From contig CACRXP010000378.1 of assembly GCA_902702965.1 (NCBI GenBank), forward strand, positions 466,022-530,021: a stretch of DNA of 64,000 nucleotides, read 5' to 3'. Made by a program: the position numbers and the translations under genes. Every line of letters begins with the position of its first letter. Within the stretch, counting starts at the first letter, position 1. The DNA comes from Spirometra erinaceieuropaei (Eukaryota > Platyhelminthes > Cestoda > Diphyllobothriidea > Diphyllobothriidae). Under the pieces are notes generated by a model, which worked only from the letters and a program-made list of their open reading frames with translations, searched no databases and was not told the DNA's origin. Positions 57,441 to 64,000 of the stretch are shown piece after piece.

Positions 57441-59989
57441 GGTAGCCATCTGCAGGACACTGACGTCAATGTAAGAAGATGGGTTATAGCGTAGGGGGTT
57501 TCAGTACCGGCTGCAAGTAGGTAGGGCTTACGGGTGGACTCGATGCGGGGCGTTGAATTACTCGACAAAGATTCCTCAAAGGGAAAACCGATATTGTGGC
57601 CATTTTGAGAAGCATGCATTTTTATTCGTTAGGTCGGTCTATGAAAGGTTCGGAGAAAACAACCCCAACATAAGTTTAGGCATTTTACCCGATATCAAAC
57701 TCATTCTCTCTATGTTAGTGGATTAAGAGACAGAGATGTAGAAGGAAAGGAATTACTTGTTTCCATGGGAACGGCATTCCCGATATATCCCGATTTAAAA
57801 CGGCGAGGAGGAGATTCTGCCCAGCCGCGGGGGTTCCTACCCCAGGGACCTCGCACGAGGTCTCCTGATGAAGAGCCCTTCTCACTTGTGAAGTATTGCC
57901 GCAAAAGGCCCAGAGCCCGAGACTTTCGTATCTAGCCTAACTTCCATCCTCAACCAATCTCACACTTACGTTTTTCAGTGACACTTCTGCATTTTTGCGT
58001 ATCCACCGCTATACGAACGCCTCCGTTGAGTCAAGATGGATATCATAGGGCATAATGAAATCGTCCACTTTTTAGCTTAGAATTGGGAAAAATTCATGAA
58101 CTCATCTTCTGTGTGAAATCTAACTGTCGCGATCGCAGTCAAAAGTGGTAGAACATTTGAAGCAGTGGTCGATGGCCAAAGGACACTCGCTTGAGTCTCA
58201 TATTTTTTTAGCATAGTTAGAGTGCCGCTGTCTGACGAAGGAGGTTGAAACTACTACTTCCAACCCCTTTGTATACGCGAGTAATACTTTTCACGGGTAA
58301 AAATTACCGAGTAGAATCAGAGTTCAAAAACGTCAAAAGCTGACTTCCTCCAAATTGAACAGTTGCGGTCAGGTAGTATAAATATCATCGATCATTCGTA
58401 CATGGGATACGCTAGAAAGGAAGCCGTTTCTTGATCATTCATGTGCCTTCATCATCAGTCAGCAAAATATCAGAGCCCTTAAAGAAGTTGTCTTGGGCGT
58501 TATTATCGCTTTTTAGGGCATTAAACCCCTACAAATTCGCAAACTAGATTTCTGGAAATATAGAAAACCCCTTGCGTTTCCTAAAATAACATGCATGCTC
58601 GCGTCCTGCTCTATCTGACTTTTGCGGAACAAAAAATCGATTTTCAAGTGCGACAAGTTTCGTTTGGTAAGATTCTCAATTTTTTTATTACTCTCTAATG
58701 GCAAAAAGTGATAGGGATTCATAAACTTAATTTATGACAACTAGTAATGCAGAAAAATATCCAGGTAGAAGGCAACGTAGATTTGAGCTTAATTCCTTAC
58801 TAATTTGGCCTGCTGAAAGTTCTTAGCGAGGACAGTTTCCAGGACGGGTTACCCGACCACGCAAATGCACAGCGCTTTGTGTTTCCCAGCGTCATGTTTC
58901 ATGAGTTAGGTTACATCCTGTACGTGTAAGGTGCAAAGTCACTGCCAAATTCATGCAAAGACTGGATTAATTAATTTCGTTAGGTATAAGAGATTCGCCT
59001 ACGGGGTAAAACTTCAAACAGGGACATGTCGTCAAACTGACCCTATGTGCACGGAATTAGCTCAAGCCGGACGCCGTCTTGCTTCCTGACTGAGGTTATG
59101 TCTTCACGTAGATATGTTCTGAACAGTGGTCGCAATCACGTAACACGCTCGACGGACAGATCGAGCTAGGTGAGGATGGTACAGACTTTTCCCTTTCCAG
59201 TGAAGCTGTACGAATCTGGAATCTGATTCAGGCCATTGACAAAAGACGGTCGTACGGGGGACATGCGTGAGAAACGGTCTTGTTTCAACTCTGTCTTCTA
59301 AATTTCAAATTCTTGCGGGGAAAGAGACAGCAATCCCGTAGGTCGCTGTATTTGTTCATTTCGTTCTCCTACTAAGTCAAGATCGCGACCCATAGTGCAA
59401 CACAATAGTCGCCTGGAATGTTCAAGCGGTCCTCTTAAGTTAAATCATGATTACCAGGTTTTTACTGGGAGAAAGAGGTCAAAAAATGCTTTAAACACGT
59501 CGTTGAAGTTGTTTGCAACAACAGTCTACGTCCTTGAAATAAACTCGCCCAAGTGACGACTTGGGATGTCTGTTCCCTTTAATTAATCCAAACGACCAAC
59601 CGGTTATGAGGAAAAGCCGATCTGACTGTTCGAGAATTGACTCTTAACAGCATAATGATCGCCGTACTCGATAAAAACATACAAATGAAATTGATGTAAA
59701 TTAACCCTCTTCTGCAGTTAAAGACGAGCGTTTAGGTGTTGAAACCGTATTCGCCGGCAGAAAAGATCTCGTCTTAAAACTGTTTCATCTTCTATGACTT
59801 GATGAAATATGCAAATTCCCTCTTAATTAAAATCCCACTTCGTGGGAAGAAATTCGTCACCAATATTAGCACCTGGGCCCAGTAATTACCATACAAAGGA
59901 GAATTTCTCCTAATAGCATCGAACACATTTTTCTATATCTTTAAAAAGAAGCCAAAGTGTACCCACAAACTTATGCAGCGGATACGGAA
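57441..59989. other. No gene recognised
   Basis: No domain or RNA seen. A short tgtttcatgagttaggttac piece at about 58895 resembles a MITE right tip but is too short to call. Confidence 0.35.
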
Positions 59990-60402
59990 TACAATGTATA
60001 TTTCATGAGAAGCAGTGGAAAATATGCTATGTGAATGGACACTGCACGGTCTTAAAAAGTCTCATAATTATAAACTTTTTTAAAGACCAGTAATGCACTT
60101 TCTTCAAGTATAAAATATGAAGTTGGCGTGATTCCGTACCAAGAAAGTAAATGAAAGTACACTTTTAGGCATGTTTTTATAAAAGATATTTGCATTTATA
60201 AAACCATGGAAAATAAAAGTTAAAAATGCATACTACTGAATTTGAAGAAGCAAATTCAAAATCCGACATCCTGCCAAATCCGAAATACTATAAGATTATG
60301 CCGCATGAAAATAAATATTACAACCCCATCTCAGTAATCCTTCCTAATTGAAAACGCATTTTAGCATTTCGGCCAACACTTCATGAGATCGGTCACTCAC
60401 TG
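59990..60402 (+). mobile_element. Fold-back TA-MITE, subfamily B, right half only
   Basis: Starts in the spacer (cggatacggaatacaatgta) and runs through the right arm to catgagatcggtcactcact then G. The left arm is missing. Confidence 0.75.
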
Positions 60403-60867
60403 TGAGTCACGAATAGTAGTGTGTCGTGAGAAGCTGAAAACGGTTTATTCAAAGGAAAAAACGAAGGATTCAACTTTTTTCTTCCCTCTTCCGTTTGCCG
60501 TTGGCTCATCCGAGTCAAACAGTCCGAGAATGATTTTGGGCATAGTTGTTAAGGTGTAGTGCGTTACCCGTCGAACCGGCGTTACAAATTAAATTAGATT
60601 CCAAGGAGACAAAACTGCCATTAAGGTCACGACAAGACAAATCTTATGAAATATAGCCGTCTTTTTAGTCGAGAACTGACATATTCTGTTGGCTAACAGC
60701 CGTCTGAATCACGACTGTTTGCGTGTAGGAAGGCCTGACGTCGGTCCCTCTTTACCTCTCTCCCGTTCGCCACCGGCCTGTCTTAAACTTTCGACCCCTT
60801 GATTATGGCACTGAGCGCACTGCTGAAGTGTCCCGAAGGCCTCTGACTACGTGAGCCACACACTTTC
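60403..60867. other. No gene recognised
   Basis: No feature recognised between two MITE half-copies. Confidence 0.35.
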
Positions 60868-61198
60868 CGAATAAAAATTAGAAGACGTAATTTTCAACCA
60901 AATGAGAAAAAGAAAGAATATTTTGTGCATGTTTTCCGTAAAATATAATTGGATTTTCAGGGACTTCGAAAATCAATGAGAAACATCCATGCTGCTTAAG
61001 TGGTCATTTTTACAGAGTGTAGTTTTTGCATGCAGCCGGATGGAAGCTTGTTCGAAAGCCGGCATCCTGAAGTAACTGAAGTATTATAGAATTATGTTGC
61101 TTGTTCACTAGTTTTACAACCCTACGTAATTAATCTTTTCGAAACGAACGCACATTTCGGAATTTTGGTTGACATTTCATGAGTTAGCCCACCTACTG
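60868..61198 (+). mobile_element. Fold-back TA-MITE, subfamily A, right-arm fragment
   Basis: Right arm only, from aattagaagacgtaattttc to gagttagcccacctactg, followed by TA (61199-61200). The terminus is intact and matches the family consensus exactly. Confidence 0.8.
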
Positions 61199-61200
61199 TA

Positions 61201-62099
61201 AGTGAGATGATCAAAAAGACTCGCGTCCCGCGGAATAATCGAATTATCCGGTCAGCTGGTGATCTTCCAAGCCACGACTTTAGCTCATCGTCCCTGGCAA
61301 AATGCGACAGACAACGTACAGTGAGGAATTTATCGATTCATCATGAGAAAAAATACCACAGGATCGGCTTCACCCCCATGTTTTTCTGACATGCCACAGT
61401 AGTTTCTCCAAGCCTATTGACCAATGTGCCTGCAAAGCGTGAAGGCCTCCATTGAAGTCGGCCTACCCGCATTTACGGTTCGGTAAGCACAAAGACACAA
61501 CGCAGTCCACCGAACGAAAGGTCACAGTCAATTCAACTGCCGACAACGACGCAGCCCAGATGGAAATCGCGGGTGAAGGCGTTTAGGCAAAGTTGGCCTG
61601 CAAAGGCAAAATCGCGATCACAGGGCTCATCGATTGGCAGTGAGGCCGAGTAAGGTTTTTCATGAGTTGGAACGTTGGTGTCAATAATGCACCTCAGCTT
61701 ACGACGGTTATGCCAAAAGTTACACCACTCAATCCTGTCTTTACTTTTGTTCGTCGTTTGCAACGTTCCCTGTCTCGCATTTATTCATAGTTATTAGCAT
61801 TTAAGCGCCCATAAGGACACGGTCAGTGCAACGCACTTTTAAGTCTTCAGAAACTCTGGCTTTCTAATTTACTGACAAGTGAAGATTTCACCCTAGTTAC
61901 TACTGACGAAGTCCTTTGTTTTATCAATTTCGGGGTTAGATTCTTTCAGCCTTTGTCTAAACCACATATATTGCTATCTAATTTCCTGTTCATTGCAGTC
62001 AACAAATTCTTATGACATACTGTACTTGTTCTGATTGTATGAGCACAACTTGCCGCCCTTTTCTAGTTTCGAGATTTGCACTTGATGAGTTTATTACAA
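61201..62099. other. No gene recognised
   Basis: No repeat landmark or domain seen. Confidence 0.35.
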
Positions 62100-62440
62100 G
62101 TTGCTCACCCGACCTGTGAATGAATATCCTGTCTTAAGGGTTCCTCATCCAGCCGGTACAGTCGTAATCGATCGCACAAAAAAGCTCAAGCTCTTGCCCC
62201 TACCGGTCCGTGGCTGCCCGATATTCTCCAGCCCCAGGCGTCTTATTCGTTTCGCAATCAACCTGTATGGAGTTGCAGACCGGAAGAGTTCCACCTTTTC
62301 GACCTCCCCATTTTCCCCGTCTAAGTCTCTTGTTTATGTGACACTCCTATCTGCTATTTTCCCTGATGATGGGTCTGAGCAGGAGTCCGAAACGTCGGCC
62401 GAATAAAGCTCTTGTCCCAGCGATCGTGTCCTCTCCTTCA
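62100..62440 (+). mobile_element. Penelope-like element 3' end fragment
   Basis: Ends in the family terminus: CTGATGATGGGTCTGAGC, a hairpin, gagtccgaaacgtcggcc, gaataaagctcttgtccc, agcgatcg. Coding sequence upstream is not recognisable. It meets the 3' end of the minus-strand PLE at 62500 tail to tail. Confidence 0.65.
62361..62398 (+). ncRNA. Hammerhead-like motif, weaker copy
   Basis: CC, then CUGAUGA (62363-62369), U, GGGU/GGAGUCC stem II with two wobble pairs, GAAAC (62389-62393), GUC (62394-62396), GG. Stem I has only two clear pairs. The core residues are intact but the helices are degraded. Confidence 0.35.
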
Positions 62441-62499
62441 TGACCCCTATCTTCGTCCACTCACCGCCCGGATGACCCCTTAATGTCATGGGCGTCAGG

Positions 62500-63640
62500 A
62501 GATAAAGCTGCGATCGCTGTAACAAGAAGTTCATTTACCCGCAATCCCGCATTCGCATTCGAATCCCATCTCAGATAAGACCGCAGAAAATGATAGTGGA
62601 GGCACAAGGAGTGTAGTATTCATAGGACGCTGTTGCCAGACAACCAAGTGCCTACAATAATTAACAGCACTTACGTTCATCGCAGGGGTTGTATTTGATG
62701 CTGTGGTTGCTTGTCAGTCCCTATCCGAGTCATTAACGATCGCGATTTCAACACAGCTGTTGATTCTTGGCGTGACGATTTTTCGCCCATCTGGTTCACT
62801 GCGCTGGAACTGTCGGTCTCCCCGCCTAGGTAAAATTGAGACACAGAACGTGGAGGCAACAAATCATTGATCGGCTGAGGACCTGCGAAACATGATTCAA
62901 GCAGCTCGTAGTTCACGCAGTTATCACCTCCTGTGAGAATTCTTCACTGCTGCTGGGTGTTCGGCCACTGGTACCCAAATTTATCTCCCAGTTTCTCAGG
63001 CGTCCTTCCTTTGTCCGCAACTGCGCAGATCTTTTAAACGACCCAAATGTTGAATGTTATTACCGACAGAGACAATGGAGACTGGAATGGCCATTTGTGG
63101 CTTATTTGTCGTCGTCAGCCAGTCATGCACAACCACGAGGTGTGGAACACCTGAGGCTCGAATTCGCGACCTGTTAGGTAGTTGGAAGTCCAACGCCTCT
63201 AAACACTGGGCCACGGACCCGATGTCCTGTCGGTTTTCGGTCGGGAATATACAATGGTAAATGGGCGCTCACCGATCGTTCTTACGGAAATTACTCGTTC
63301 CGTTGTCCCGAGAGTTTCCTGCCAAAGCAGAGGGTATTCCAGCCTCATGACCCGGCATCTGATTGCTGACTCGATCAGGGGGCTATCACAACTCCAAGTG
63401 GTATGAAATAGCGCCTGACGGTTTCCAAGAAGTTCTTCACGCAGGAGAGCGCCGGTTGGATTGGATCTCTCGTTTGCGCTTTCGCCATTTGACAAAGTTG
63501 CTGGGGTGACCATTTGCTTTAAGCATCCCTCGAAAATATTGTAACTTGCAATCTCGTCTTCCCGTTCACTGCAATGCGTCTCAACGCACATCGGTCAATA
63601 AACGTCTTGTCTCAGCAATTGCAGCTTCTTCTTCTGAACT
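62500..63640 (-). mobile_element. Penelope-like element, minus strand, interrupted by a SINE
   Basis: Minus strand reads RRVMRLEYPLLWQETLG-like coding (63310-63400), matching the PLE at 53642 before its GIY motif. The SINE follows (63056-63310). Then the C-terminal part (ELLESCFAGPQPIND, 62677-62916) and a decayed 3' terminus (about 62500-62580). An inverted terminus-like stretch, aataaacgtcttgtctcagc, at about 63598 suggests an arm on the other side. Confidence 0.75.
63056..63310 (-). mobile_element. tRNA-derived SINE inserted in PLE
   Basis: Minus strand order: tail-like leader (cggaacgagtaatttccgta, cggtgagcgcccatttacca, ttgtatattcccgaccg), tRNA-like head (gtccgtggcccagtgtttag, A box; cgcgaattcgagcctcag, B box) and body (aaatggccattccagtctcc, attgtctctgtcggtaat). 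It interrupts the PLE endonuclease frame, so it is younger than that PLE copy. The leader-head-body order matches 45190 and 54556, supporting the leader as a genuine 5' part of the SINE. Confidence 0.75.
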
Positions 63641-64000
63641 GCTTCCTGGCACTCGCTCATTCGTTTCTATCGTCTTGGATATCGCATCACTTCATCCACG
63701 TTCTTACTGGAAATGATATATTCGAGGCTTTCTGAAAACTGGCCTCAAGTGTAGCTTCTGTGTAGGTTTGGTTGGTGGGAGTTCTCTGTGTACTAAGATA
63801 ACAAATTAAGCTGTCAAATGCGATTCGCCTATCTGTGCAGCTTACATTTTTATGAATTTGAACGTGAGCAGATGAGAGCTGGAGAACTACCTGTGTGTCA
63901 ACACCGACCCAGTAAACGCGCACAAAATGCAATCAAGGGACGTACTAGTTGCATCAAAACGTGCATAACTTACTGAGACTGATGATAAATGATAGAGCGC
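63641..64000. other. No gene recognised at the window end
   Basis: No motif; a minus frame at 63687-63932 has no recognisable domain. Confidence 0.35.

Noticed and set aside
62334..62534. 66-codon minus frame over the PLE terminus
   Set aside because: Lies on the antisense strand of the PLE 3' end and has no motif.

Overview
This is an intron-rich, repeat-dense animal nuclear window. Only one gene can be supported end to end: a plus-strand LIM-only protein of the FHL (four-and-a-half LIM) family. Its four coding exons lie between 39567 and 56756 and join to an uninterrupted 279-codon frame with every expected zinc ligand. FHL proteins are animal-specific. The abundance of Penelope-like elements (PLEs), tRNA-derived SINEs and TTAGGG-type degenerate telomeric tracts fits a flatworm, perhaps a large-genome diphyllobothriid tapeworm. 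The phylum and family are inference; no marker here proves them.

Layout. 1-38.4 kb is essentially gene-free. It holds a palindromic (fold-back) TA-targeting MITE family (1617, 4399, 6606, 8672, 18983, 19844, 23360, 24975, 35512), a ~2 kb unclassified repeat present as two inverted copies (3162-5972 and 31528-33853), several smaller dispersed repeat families, and two weak isolated exon candidates (17306 and 28006). A CpG-containing, double-CCAAT segment with a strong splice donor at 38810/38811 is a plausible promoter and untranslated first exon for the FHL gene.

39.5-57.4 kb is the FHL gene. Its introns of 2.3, 4.9 and 9.2 kb carry most of the recognisable mobile elements: a tRNA-like element, interstitial telomere-like tracts, SINE dimers, three full MITEs and four PLE remnants (RT motif B/C region and GIY-YIG endonuclease domains). 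A poly(A) signal lies at 57417.

57.4-64 kb is again gene-free, with two MITE half-copies and a tail-to-tail PLE pair, one member of which is interrupted by a SINE.

The most interesting signals are: (1) the fold-back MITE, whose ~370-bp arms co-vary within each copy and whose ~270-bp spacer defines orientation; (2) a recurring CUGANGA / stem / GAAACGUC hammerhead-like motif at PLE 3' ends, best preserved at 53689-53732 on the minus strand; (3) paired filled and empty sites in the ~2 kb repeat that date a MITE insertion and a SINE fold-back insertion; (4) a family with tRNA-like cores and a shared gatccarttgtgaaaaac-type edge.
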